Positions 1 through 5,383 of a stretch of 6,095 nt of DNA are shown here, piece by piece. The first letter of the stretch is position 1. Each line of letters opens with the position of its first letter. Location of the stretch: positions 1 to 6,095 of the forward strand of contig JACDER010000099.1 in the NCBI GenBank assembly GCA_013816275.1, given 5' to 3'. The notes beneath the pieces are model-generated. The model did not search any database. It had not been told where the DNA came from and saw nothing but the letters and a program-made list of their open reading frames with translations. The stretch comes from Actinomycetota bacterium. Its GTDB lineage: Bacteria > Actinomycetota > Thermoleophilia > Gaiellales > Gaiellaceae. The position numbers were made by a program, and so were the translations under genes.

Positions 1-1
1 G

Positions 2-1069
2 GGGACTTCGTCGAACATGAACGCCAACGAGGTGATCGCGACGCTCGCGGGCGAGGACGTGCACGCGAACGACGACGTCAACATGGGCCAGAGCTCGAAC
101 GACGTCTTCCCGTCGGCGGTGCATCTGGCAGCGCTCGACGAGCTCACGAGCGACCTCCTCCCGGCGCTCCGGGTGCTCGCCGACGCGCTCGCCCGCAAGG
201 CCGCCGAGTTCTCCGACGTCGTCAAGTCCGGCCGCACGCACCTGATGGACGCGGTCCCGGTCACGCTCGGCCAGGAGTTCGGCGGCTACGCCGTGCAGGT
301 CGGGGAGGGCATCGCCCGCGGCGAGGCGACGCTCGAGCGGCTGGGCAAGATTCCGCTGGGAGGTACCGCAACCGGAACCGGCCTGAACACGCACCCCGAG
401 TTCGCCGAGCGGGTGCGGTCCCGCCTGAGCGAGGAGACCGGGTTGCGCATCTTTCCGCCCGCCGATCCCTTCGAGGCCACGGCCGCCAGGGACGGCCTCG
501 TCGAGACCTCGGGCGCCCTCAAGACCGTGGCTGTTTCGCTGACGAAGATCGCGAACGACATCCGTCTGATGGGCTCGGGCCCGCGGGCCGGGCTGGGCGA
601 GATCGCGCTTCCGGAGCTCCAGAAAGGCAGCTCGATCATGCCGGGCAAGGTCAACCCGGTTCTCCCCGAGGTCGTGACGCAGGTCGCCGCGCAGGTGATC
701 GGTAACGACGCGGCGATCGCGGTCGGCGGCATGCAGGGCCACTTCGAGCTCAACGTCTTCGTCCCGATGATGGCGCGCAACCTGCTCGGCTCGATCAAGC
801 TGCTCGCCTCCGCGTCGCGACTCTTCGCCGAGAAGTGCGTCGACGGGATCGAGGCCAACCTCGAGGGCTGCGAGCGCTCGGCGGAGTCGACCCTCGCGGT
901 CGCGACCGCGCTGAACCCCTACATCGGCTACGACAAGGCGACCGAGATCGTCAAGGAGGCAGCCGCCTCCGGCCGCTCGCTACGCGAGGTCGCCCGGGAT
1001 GCGGGCGTCGACGAAGAGACGCTGGACAAGGCGCTGGATTACCGGGCCATGGCCCGGCCGCACGGCTAG
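2..1069 (+). CDS. fumC: Class II fumarate hydratase (fumarase C), 5'-truncated by window edge
   Basis: Converts fumarate to L-malate in the cytosolic TCA cycle as an iron-independent homotetramer. The reading frame is open from base 2. The first in-frame ATG (17) is internal, because [10 protein letters not shown] is the conserved family stretch and about 100 N-terminal residues are missing. Counting from that Met: GQSSND at 24-29 (substrate binding), [10 protein letters not shown] at 72-81 with the active-site His at 75, and the signature [11 protein letters not shown] at 204-214 with the mobile-loop catalytic Ser at 206. The C-terminal LNPYIGY is typical of fumarase. Aspartase and argininosuccinate lyase share the superfamily fold, but GRTH (not GRTQ) and the close overall resemblance to mycobacterial Fum favour fumarase. 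The TAG stop lies in the arm of a small hairpin shared with the convergent gene. Confidence 0.95.
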   Translation, partial: GTSSNMNANEVIATLAGEDVHANDDVNMGQSSNDVFPSAVHLAALDELTSDLLPALRVLADALARKAAEFSDVVKSGRTHLMDAVPVTLGQEFGGYAVQVGEGIARGEATLERLGKIPLGGTATGTGLNTHPEFAERVRSRLSEETGLRIFPPADPFEATAARDGLVETSGALKTVAVSLTKIANDIRLMGSGPRAGLGEIALPELQKGSSIMPGKVNPVLPEVVTQVAAQVIGNDAAIAVGGMQGHFELNVFVPMMARNLLGSIKLLASASRLFAEKCVDGIEANLEGCERSAESTLAVATALNPYIGYDKATEIVKEAAASGRSLREVARDAGVDEETLDKALDYRAMARPHG

Positions 1070-1086
1070 GAGTCAGACGCTCCTAG
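1066..1086. terminator. Candidate bidirectional terminator hairpin between convergent genes
   Basis: A perfect 7-bp inverted repeat, CTAGGAG (1066-1072) and CTCCTAG (1080-1086), encloses a 7-nt loop. It fills the 13-bp gap between fumC (+) and the small minus-strand gene ending at 1083. Each arm contains the TAG stop of the gene entering from that side, so the element is symmetric for both. There is no T-run on either side, so a classical intrinsic terminator is not shown. GC-rich actinobacteria often use hairpins without a U-tract. Confidence 0.45.
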
Positions 1087-1298
1087 GGCCGCGGGGGCTT
1101 CTCGGAGTCGCGCTCGAAGTTGGTTTCGACCCCGGCGCCGGCGGCGAACTCAGTCCGGACCTCGACGTCGTCCTTGCGGGACTCGTAATCCTCTTCAGCC
1201 ACGTCCCGCTCGGCCTGGGTCATCTTCGACTCTTCGTCGGCGATCTCGGATCGATCCCGATTCCACCACGCGCTCAGTCTCTGAAGGATTCCTGCCAT
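1083..1298 (-). CDS. Small charged hypothetical protein, paralog A of a tandem pair (71 aa)
   Basis: Family not recognised. The 71-aa product is highly charged, with no signal peptide or membrane segment. Its N-terminal part (residues 1-13, with Gln6 and Trp11/Trp12) is followed by an acidic/basic segment likely to be helical and containing MTQAERD (26-32) and DYESRKDD (37-44). The Gly/Ala-rich linker leads to FERDS and a Pro-rich end. It aligns with the neighbouring 65-aa protein at about 20 identities in 48 ungapped positions plus the shared FERDS and PRP tail, which is the best evidence that it is a real gene. ATG 1298 was chosen because it matches the paralog's start and has a TAGGCT box 8 nt upstream. 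The frame stays open to 1412, but the extra 38 residues have no counterpart in the paralog. It converges on fumC across 13 bp. Confidence 0.7.
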   Translation of the reverse strand: MAGILQRLSAWWNRDRSEIADEESKMTQAERDVAEEDYESRKDDVEVRTEFAAGAGVETNFERDSEKPPRP

Positions 1299-1461
1299 GG
1301 CTCCGAAGCCTAGCTCGGTTGGGTGCTCGGCGCAGCCGGGGGACATGGATGGCATGACCAACAGTCCAAGAACTAAGACGTCGAGCAAGAGATCGAGCTC
1401 GAAAAGCAGCACGGAGCGCTCCTACCCGACCGCGAGCTATCCGGCGTTTCTTGTCGTATCC
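1299..1461. other. Intergenic gap between the two paralogs with two short palindromes
   Basis: This 163-bp gap is somewhat less GC-rich than its surroundings. It holds two perfect 10-bp palindromes, TCGAGCTCGA (1393-1402) and GGAGCGCTCC (1413-1422), whose centres are 20 bp apart, about two helical turns. Both lie upstream of paralog A on the minus strand. They could be operator sites, but palindromes of this length also occur by chance in GC-rich DNA. No gene is supported here. Confidence 0.3.
1307..1312 (-). promoter_or_regulatory. Possible -10 box (TAGGCT) of paralog A
   Basis: TAGGCT on the minus strand lies 8 nt before the ATG at 1298. It fits TANNNT, the actinobacterial -10 pattern, at a distance expected for a leaderless or near-leaderless mRNA. 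No -35 hexamer is recognisable 16-19 nt further upstream. A GGAG only 2 nt before the ATG is too close to be a good ribosome site. Confidence 0.35.
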
Positions 1462-1659
1462 CTACGGCCGCGGCCGTCCTGAGTCGCGCTCGAAAGCCGA
1501 TCCATGGATGTAGTCGCCGCGAAGCATGGCGTCGTCCTTGCGGGCCCCGTAGTCGTCTTTGGTGATCTCTCTCTCGACCTTGGTCATGCGCGTTTCTTCC
1601 TCCGCAACCTCCCTCGCGTCCTTGGTCCACCGGGAGCGCAGGCTCTGCATGAATCCCAT
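1462..1659 (-). CDS. Small charged hypothetical protein, paralog B of a tandem pair (65 aa)
   Basis: Family not recognised. The 65-aa, very charged, soluble-looking protein has the same architecture as the 71-aa neighbour downstream: MGFMQSLRSRW at the N-terminus, then MTKVERE (25-31), DYGARKDD (36-43), FERDS (56-60) and a terminal PRP. The DNA also retains short identical stretches, such as the 14-bp blocks at 1531-1544 and 1167-1180 and at 1481-1494 and 1105-1118, so the pair arose by tandem duplication and has diverged mostly by conservative replacements. The gene begins 36 bp after lipA ends, on the same strand, so read-through from lipA is possible. ATG 1659 is the only reasonable start and has a TAGGCT box 6 nt upstream, with no Shine-Dalgarno sequence. 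The role is unknown; the lipA neighbourhood suggests but does not show a metabolic or stress link. Confidence 0.72.
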   Translation of the reverse strand: MGFMQSLRSRWTKDAREVAEEETRMTKVEREITKDDYGARKDDAMLRGDYIHGSAFERDSGRPRP

Positions 1660-1665
1660 GAGGGA

Positions 1666-1671
1666 AGCCTA
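1666..1671 (-). promoter_or_regulatory. Possible -10 box (TAGGCT) of paralog B
   Basis: TAGGCT on the minus strand lies 6 nt before the ATG at 1659, inside the 36-bp gap after lipA. The seven bases TAGGCTT C-terminal context are shared with the equivalent position of paralog A, so the start region was duplicated with the gene. It fits TANNNT at a leaderless spacing. No convincing -35 box is present. Confidence 0.35.
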
Positions 1672-1695
1672 ACCGGGTCTGGTTCTCGACGAGAT

Positions 1696-2616
1696 CTAGT
1701 ACGCGAGCGCGCCGCGGCCGGTCTCGGCCGCGTGTCGCTGCTCGTCCGCGCGGTAGCTGGAGCGCACGAGCGGTCCTGAGAACACGGACCCGAACCCGAG
1801 CGCCTCGCCCTGCTCGCGGAACCAGCGGAACTCGTCCGGGTGCACCCAGCGGTCGATCCTCGCGTGCTTCGGTGACGGCTGGAGGTACTGGCCAATCGTG
1901 ACCACGTCGACGCCGTGCGCGCGGAGATCGCGCATCGTCTTGACCACCTCGTCGTTCGTCTCGCCGAGGCCGACGATGATCCCGGACTTGGTCAGCACCG
2001 GGTAGTCGGCGAGCTCCTTCGCGCGCTCGAGCAGCCAGAGCGCCCTGTCGTAGGAGGCCTTGGCGCCCCGCATCCGCGCGTGCAGGCGGCGGACGGTCTC
2101 GATGTTGTGATTGAAGACCTCCGGCCGCGCTGCGAGCACCGTTCGGAGGGCGTCCTCCTCGCAGTCGAGGAAGTCCGGCGTCAGGACTTCCACCGAGGCC
2201 TGGGGCAGCTTGCTCTTGAGGGCGCGGATCGTGGCCGCGTAATGCCCGGCACCCCGGTCCTCGAGATCGTCGCGGTCGACGGAGGTGACGACGACGTGCT
2301 GGAGCCCCATGCGCGCGGCGCTGGCCGCGAGCCGCAGCGGCTCGAGCGGGTCGGGAGGGCTGTCGGGCTTGCCCGAGTGGACGTAGCAGTAGCGGCAGGC
2401 GCGCGTGCACGTGTCCCCGAGGATCTGGAACGTCGCCGTCCCGCGTCCCCAGCACTCGGCGATGTTCGGGCAGCGGGCCTCCTCGCAGATCGTGTGCAGG
2501 CCGTTGCCGTGGATCAGCTCCTTCACCTCGAGGTAGCGCGAATCTGCGCTGGGCGCGCGTACCTTCATCCACTCGGGACGGCGTGGGCGCTCGGCGACGG
2601 GGAGCGAGCCCTGCAT
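1696..2616 (-). CDS. lipA: Lipoyl synthase LipA (radical SAM)
   Basis: Inserts two sulfur atoms at C6 and C8 of protein-bound octanoyl groups, completing lipoate on E2 subunits and the glycine cleavage H protein. The product is 306 aa, normal for the family. Auxiliary [4Fe-4S] ligands are Cys44, Cys49 and Cys55 (CEEARCPNIAEC), and the radical-SAM cluster ligands are Cys70, Cys74 and Cys77 (CTRACRYC). The C-terminal RSSY at 285-288 supplies the serine ligand of the auxiliary cluster. The conserved RRPEW (12-16) preceding the lipoyl synthase core argues against the later Met17 start. An open frame continues upstream to 2796 but adds only sequence antisense to the cupin gene. ATG 2616 has no Shine-Dalgarno sequence but has TAGACT 7 nt before it. 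Its start codon overlaps that of the divergent cupin gene. Confidence 0.96.
   Translation of the reverse strand: MQGSLPVAERPRRPEWMKVRAPSADSRYLEVKELIHGNGLHTICEEARCPNIAECWGRGTATFQILGDTCTRACRYCYVHSGKPDSPPDPLEPLRLAASAARMGLQHVVVTSVDRDDLEDRGAGHYAATIRALKSKLPQASVEVLTPDFLDCEEDALRTVLAARPEVFNHNIETVRRLHARMRGAKASYDRALWLLERAKELADYPVLTKSGIIVGLGETNDEVVKTMRDLRAHGVDVVTIGQYLQPSPKHARIDRWVHPDEFRWFREQGEALGFGSVFSGPLVRSSYRADEQRHAAETGRGALAY
2599..2604 (+). promoter_or_regulatory. Shine-Dalgarno-like site of the cupin gene
   Basis: GGGGAG lies 10 nt upstream of the cupin ATG at 2615. The spacing is slightly long but usable. The site is inside the lipA coding sequence, so the cupin transcript must begin within lipA on the opposite strand. 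Confidence 0.4.
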
Positions 2617-3127
2617 GTCTGGCAGTCTACGGACGGTGGCCGAGGCGACGTCCCGCCAAACCAAGTTCGGCCTCGTGTGCGACAGCGAAGGCTGGTTCGT
2701 CATCAACGCGCGCGAGACCCGGTGGCGCGACACGGGGCCGTTCGGGCACTTCTGCGACTTCGAGGGAAAGCGGCGCTTTCGCCAACTCGGGATCAACCTG
2801 AACGTCCTTCAGCCCGGCCAGGCGATCGGGGCGTATCACCGTGAGAACGCCCAGGAGGGTTTCCTCGTCCTCGCCGGCGAGTGCGCCTTGATCGTCGAGG
2901 GCGAGGAACACCGGCTTCTGCCCTGGGATTACTTCCATTGTCCTCCCGGCGTCGCGCACGCGATCGTCGGAGCCGGCGCTGGGCCTGCGGTCGTGCTGGC
3001 CGTCGGAAGACGAGGCCTGCGCCGGAAGGGGATCGACTACCTGCCGAGCGAGCGCGTGCCGCGGCACGAGGGCTCAGCGAACTGGAGTCGGGTGACGTAC
3101 GGCGAGGGCTTCCTTCCCGACCTCTAG
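2615..3127 (+). CDS. Small single-domain cupin protein
   Basis: Cupin beta-barrel protein of 170 aa; substrate unknown. Cupin motif 1 spans about 68-89, with His75, Glu77 and Glu81 in YHRENAQEGFLVLAGE. Motif 2 spans about 101-120, with PPGVAH and His115. The usual HxH is HxE here, so the metal site, if any, would be His/Glu/Glu/His. I recall this HxE form and the preceding GWFVINARE and FCDFEG stretches from a group of actinobacterial cupins, so it looks like a family trait and not damage. The C-terminal part beyond about 130 is basic, then ends YGEGFLPDL. ATG 2615 shares CATG with the lipA start and has GGGGAG upstream; GTG 2675 is a weaker alternative. The gene overlaps lipB by 54 bp at its 3' end, so it is wedged inverted between lipB and lipA. 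It is the only plus-strand gene besides fumC. Confidence 0.85.
   Translation: MSGSLRTVAEATSRQTKFGLVCDSEGWFVINARETRWRDTGPFGHFCDFEGKRRFRQLGINLNVLQPGQAIGAYHRENAQEGFLVLAGECALIVEGEEHRLLPWDYFHCPPGVAHAIVGAGAGPAVVLAVGRRGLRRKGIDYLPSERVPRHEGSANWSRVTYGEGFLPDL
2624..2629 (-). promoter_or_regulatory. Possible -10 box (TAGACT) of lipA
   Basis: TAGACT on the minus strand ends 7 nt before the lipA ATG, matching TANNNT at the spacing of leaderless actinobacterial genes. It lies within the first codons of the cupin gene on the other strand. No -35 hexamer is evident. It is independent evidence for choosing ATG 2616, since no ribosome-binding site is visible there. Confidence 0.4.
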
Positions 3128-3754
3128 GCCGAAGACCTCGCCGAAGGCTCCGGCTGCGAGCGGCCTGACCTCGTCCACGGACACCGGCCGGCCGAGCTCG
3201 CGGCTGACGGTGGTGAACGCGGCATCCTCGAGCCCGCAGGCGGTGATCCAGTCCGTGAAGGGGGCGGGGTCGAGATCGACGTTGAGCGCGTAGCCGTGCG
3301 TCGTGACCCAGCGCGAGATGTGGACGCCGATCGAGGCGATCTTTCGGGGCGGTCGCTCGAGCCAGACGCCGGTCAGACCCTCGATCCGGGTCAGGCGGAG
3401 ATCGAGCGGCGCCAGCGCCCGGATGACGGCCTCCTCGAGGTCGCGGCAGTACTTCCGCACGTCACGTCCGTGCCGGTTCAGGTCGAGGATGGGATAGCAG
3501 ACGAGCTGCCCCGGGCCGTGGTAGGTGGACTTGCCGCCACGGTCGGTCTCGACGACCTCGACCTCCGCGCCTCCGGGAAGGTGAAGCTCGCCGGCGTCCG
3601 CGCGGCGGCCGAGCGTGATCACCGGCGGATGCTCGAGGAAGAGCACCGTGTCCGGTGCGCGGCCTTCCAGCACGTCCGCGGCGATCGAGCGCTGCAGCTC
3701 CCAGGCGTCGTCGTATGGAGTCAACCCCAGGTGGATCACGCGCACGTGTCGCAC
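3074..3754 (-). CDS. lipB: Lipoyl(octanoyl) transferase LipB
   Basis: Transfers octanoate from acyl carrier protein to the target lysine of lipoyl domains, the first step of lipoate synthesis, through a thioether-type acyl-enzyme on cysteine. The 226-aa product is normal in size. Visible motifs: the early HLGLTPYDDAW (8-18), EHPPVITLGR (41-50), the signature RGGKSTYHGPGQ (72-83), KIASIGVHISRW with the catalytic Lys at 138, HGYALNV, and TACGL with the catalytic Cys at 173. GTG 3754 was chosen because it begins a few residues before the conserved domain and has TAGAGT 7 nt upstream. GTG 3745 and 3739 are alternatives. ATG 3802 would start inside the loop of a strong hairpin and add a tail not expected in LipB. 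The 3' end overlaps the convergent cupin gene by 54 bp. Confidence 0.95.
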   Translation of the reverse strand: MRHVRVIHLGLTPYDDAWELQRSIAADVLEGRAPDTVLFLEHPPVITLGRRADAGELHLPGGAEVEVVETDRGGKSTYHGPGQLVCYPILDLNRHGRDVRKYCRDLEEAVIRALAPLDLRLTRIEGLTGVWLERPPRKIASIGVHISRWVTTHGYALNVDLDPAPFTDWITACGLEDAAFTTVSRELGRPVSVDEVRPLAAGAFGEVFGLEVGKEALAVRHPTPVR

Positions 3755-3761
3755 GCGGCCG

Positions 3762-3767
3762 ACTCTA
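3762..3767 (-). promoter_or_regulatory. Possible -10 box (TAGAGT) of lipB
   Basis: TAGAGT on the minus strand lies 7 nt before GTG 3754, the same arrangement as TAGACT before lipA. It overlaps the base of the upstream hairpin arm (3765-3767). No -35 hexamer is apparent. If real, lipB is expressed from its own leaderless promoter directly after termination of the upstream operon. Confidence 0.38.
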
Positions 3768-3829
3768 GTACACCGTCCGGCGAATACGGCGCGCTCCAGC
3801 ATCACCGTACTCACCGGACGGCGCACTAG
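3765..3829 (-). terminator. Long hairpin between the SnoaL-like gene and lipB
   Basis: Arms 3765-3791 and 3803-3829 form a 27-bp stem with an 11-nt loop (3792-3802). In DNA 22 of 27 positions are complementary, including an unbroken CCGTCCGG/CCGGACGG core (3773-3780 and 3814-3821) and outer CTAGT/ACTAG ends. All five mismatches are A/C on the plus strand and therefore G·U pairs in minus-strand RNA, so the stem is uninterrupted in the transcript that reads from the upstream operon towards lipB. It starts at the TAG stop of the SnoaL-like gene. No U-tract follows, so it could be a tract-less terminator, an RNA-processing or stability element, or a small palindromic repeat. Confidence 0.6.
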
Positions 3830-4206
3830 CTCCAGAACGGCTTTCGGCGGCCGGGCTGGCTGTGCCAGTAGTCCCGCTGCTCGATCACGAGGCCGTCTCC
3901 GTCGAAGCGGAGGAGAGACACTCCGGCAAGCGTCTCCTCCTTGCCGCCCGAATGGCTCACGGCCCACCACTCGACCGTGGCACGGTCTCCCGTGACGACC
4001 GGCTCGCCGAACCAGCAGTCCGCGGAGTCCTCGTCGGCGAAGGCCCAGTCGGCGTACGCTCGAGGGTCCTGAGGGTCGCGAAACGGCGCGGAGCGAAAGA
4101 CGGCGCCGTCCGAGTAGAGCTCGGCGATGCGGCCGGAATCGTGTTCGCGCCAGCCTTGCGCCCACTCCTCCGCCCAGCGCTGCGCGGCTGACTCGACCTC
4201 GTTCAC
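3826..4206 (-). CDS. SnoaL/NTF2-like domain protein (126 aa)
   Basis: A small cone-shaped alpha+beta NTF2-fold protein. Members include isomerases, hydrolases and pure binding proteins, so no reaction can be assigned. Seen here: an N-terminal helix rich in Trp, Glu and Ala, then WREHDSGRIAELYSDGAVFRSAPF (19-42 region), typical of the family, a middle TVEWWAVSH strand (78-85), and the closing LLRFDGDGLVIEQRDYWH (98-115). Length is typical. The start GTG 4206 overlaps the upstream TGA as GTGA, which indicates translational coupling to the DUF1835-type gene; no ribosome site is visible. The TAG stop lies at the edge of the hairpin before lipB, so this is probably the last gene of the operon. Confidence 0.85.
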   Translation of the reverse strand: MNEVESAAQRWAEEWAQGWREHDSGRIAELYSDGAVFRSAPFRDPQDPRAYADWAFADEDSADCWFGEPVVTGDRATVEWWAVSHSGGKEETLAGVSLLRFDGDGLVIEQRDYWHSQPGRRKPFWS

Positions 4207-4958
4207 GCGACGAGCGCGCGGCCGGCGGGCGTCAGCTCGAGCTCGCTCTCCCCGGCGGGAGCAACCAGCCCGTCGCGCTCGAGCTCGTCCAGGAATGTGA
4301 AGCACCAGGCGTCTCCCAGGAAGATCGCCTCCTCCTGTGTCTGGTTCGCGAGGAAGAGCTGGATCGGGGTTCGCGGCCCGTCCGTGATCGCGGCGAGCAG
4401 CTGACGCTTTGTTCGGGAAAGCGGCTGCCGCTCTTCGAGCAGACGGTGGAGGGCAGCGTCTAGGTGCGGCAGAGCGGATGTGTCGCGCTCGAGCAGCGGC
4501 TCGACCTCGTCGGCGACGACGGCGCGCCAGGCCTCGCAGGCGAGCTCGACCGTCTCGGGTTCGACCCGGCGCCGGCTCGGCCAGAGCGCCTCCAGGTCGG
4601 CCGGCTCGAGCGAGCCGAGGTAGACGTCGGCCTGCACGAGCACGACGTTCGTCCGTGTGCTCACCTGCGAGAGGATCTGCAGCAGCTGCAGCTGGTCGTA
4701 GAGGTCGTGCTCGAACCAGAGCGCGACGGCCACCGCCCGGGCAAGCAGGTCGTCCCTCTGCTCGAGCTTGGCCTCGATCGCTTCCGCATCCCCACCGTTG
4801 CCCGCGAGAAAGCGTGCGCGGATCGGTCGCGACTCGGCGGGTTCGAACGCCAGCGGCCCGACGTGCAGCACGTCGTCCCACGAGAGGACGTCGCCCTCGA
4901 GCGGCCTCTCCCGCAGGGAGCTCGCCGCCGACTCGCCGTTTGTGACGTGAAGGGTCAC
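4203..4958 (-). CDS. DUF1835-type protein (251 aa)
   Basis: Function unknown. The protein shows the features I associate with DUF1835: an N-terminal LHVTNGESAASSL (3-15), VLSWDDVLHVGPL (24-36) and the strongly conserved LWFEHDLYDQLQLLQIL (80-96), followed by VLVQADVYLGSL (107-116). The C-terminal region (about 180-251, from SRTKRQLLAAITDGPRTP to ELTPAGRALVA) looks like a winged-helix segment, with an LxxLERDGLV strand pattern and a terminal LTPAGRAL as in helix-turn-helix regulators. That reading is inference. The start GTG 4958 overlaps the VOC gene's TGA (GTGA), and the stop overlaps the next gene's GTG in the same way, so it is translated as the middle member of a coupled operon downstream of the E2 gene. 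There is no signal peptide or membrane segment. Confidence 0.8.
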   Translation of the reverse strand: MTLHVTNGESAASSLRERPLEGDVLSWDDVLHVGPLAFEPAESRPIRARFLAGNGGDAEAIEAKLEQRDDLLARAVAVALWFEHDLYDQLQLLQILSQVSTRTNVVLVQADVYLGSLEPADLEALWPSRRRVEPETVELACEAWRAVVADEVEPLLERDTSALPHLDAALHRLLEERQPLSRTKRQLLAAITDGPRTPIQLFLANQTQEEAIFLGDAWCFTFLDELERDGLVAPAGESELELTPAGRALVA

Positions 4959-5383
4959 CCCGAAGGCTGGGCGAACATCCAGCGGTGGCCTTCCGGGTCC
5001 TCGGCTGAGTAGAGCCTGAAGCCGACGCCGGGCTCGTACGGCTCGCGCAGGATCGTCGCGCCTTTGGCTTTCGCGCGCTCGTAGTGCGCGTCGAGGTCGT
5101 CCACCCTCACGTGGAGGCCGTCGATCACATACGGGTTGTCGAGCCAGCGGCGCGCCGCTTCGCACTCCTCGCGGTGGTGCTTTGGGTTTCTGTACTCGTT
5201 GTTCGGGGTCGCGAGCATGATCGAGCCGCCGTCGAACGAGAGCTCGGCGTGCGTGACCGTTCCGTCCTCTTCCGTGTATCGCTGATCGGCGTCTTCGATG
5301 AAGCCGAACGCGTCGCACAGCCAGTCGATCGCGCCTGCCGCGTCTTCGTACGCGATCATCGGGACGATCCGCTGCTCAGACAC
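4955..5383 (-). CDS. VOC-family (glyoxalase/bleomycin-resistance-like) protein
   Basis: A 142-aa vicinal-oxygen-chelate fold protein of two beta-alpha-beta-beta-beta repeats. The first repeat runs from PMIAYEDAAGAIDWLCDAFGF (8-28) to THAELSFDGGSIMLA (44-58). The second runs from DGLHVRVDDLDAHYERAKAKGA (88-109) to SAEDPEGHRWMFAQP (126-140). Possible metal ligands are His45, His91 and Glu131, but the substrate is not predictable; the shape resembles PhnB/YdeB-like members. The start GTG 5383 directly follows the E2 stop (TGAGTG). GAGGA 10 nt upstream, inside the E2 gene, is a possible ribosome site. Its TGA overlaps the next gene's GTG. Confidence 0.87.
   Translation of the reverse strand: MSEQRIVPMIAYEDAAGAIDWLCDAFGFIEDADQRYTEEDGTVTHAELSFDGGSIMLATPNNEYRNPKHHREECEAARRWLDNPYVIDGLHVRVDDLDAHYERAKAKGATILREPYEPGVGFRLYSAEDPEGHRWMFAQPSG

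Noticed and set aside
286..858. Minus-strand 190-aa ORF within fumC
   Set aside because: It is antisense to a clearly conserved enzyme, and its low-complexity Ser/Arg/Pro composition is typical of a GC-rich shadow frame.
1299..1412. N-terminal extension of paralog A (start at 1412) giving a hydrophobic Leu-rich leader
   Set aside because: The extension has no counterpart in the paralog, has no positive charge before the hydrophobic part, and has no proper lipobox. ATG 1298 matches the paralog start.
1464..1477. Perfect 14-bp palindrome ACGGCCGCGGCCGT at the end of paralog B
   Set aside because: It is mostly the Arg/Pro codons of the conserved PRP tail plus the stop, and is simple GC repetition. 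It leaves only a short stem and no T-run.
1297..1779. Plus-strand short ORFs opposite the small paralog genes
   Set aside because: They show no resemblance to each other in the plus-strand frames, whereas the minus-strand frames align well.
2617..2796. Longer lipA frame starting at 2796
   Set aside because: The extra 60 residues lie antisense to the cupin coding region and do not resemble LipA. The family N-terminus is satisfied by ATG 2616.
1915..2844. Plus-strand 309-aa ORF across lipA
   Set aside because: It is antisense to lipA, and its Arg/Gly/Ala-rich sequence shows no domain. It is a frame left open by high GC content.
3126..3166. AGGCCG...CGGCCT inverted repeat after the cupin stop as its terminator
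   Set aside because: The arms are only 6 bp, far apart, and lie wholly inside lipB coding sequence, with no T-run.
3755..4165. Longer lipB frames, including ATG 3802
   Set aside because: ATG 3802 falls in the hairpin loop and the rest overlaps the SnoaL-like gene in another frame. LipB homology begins only near 3754.
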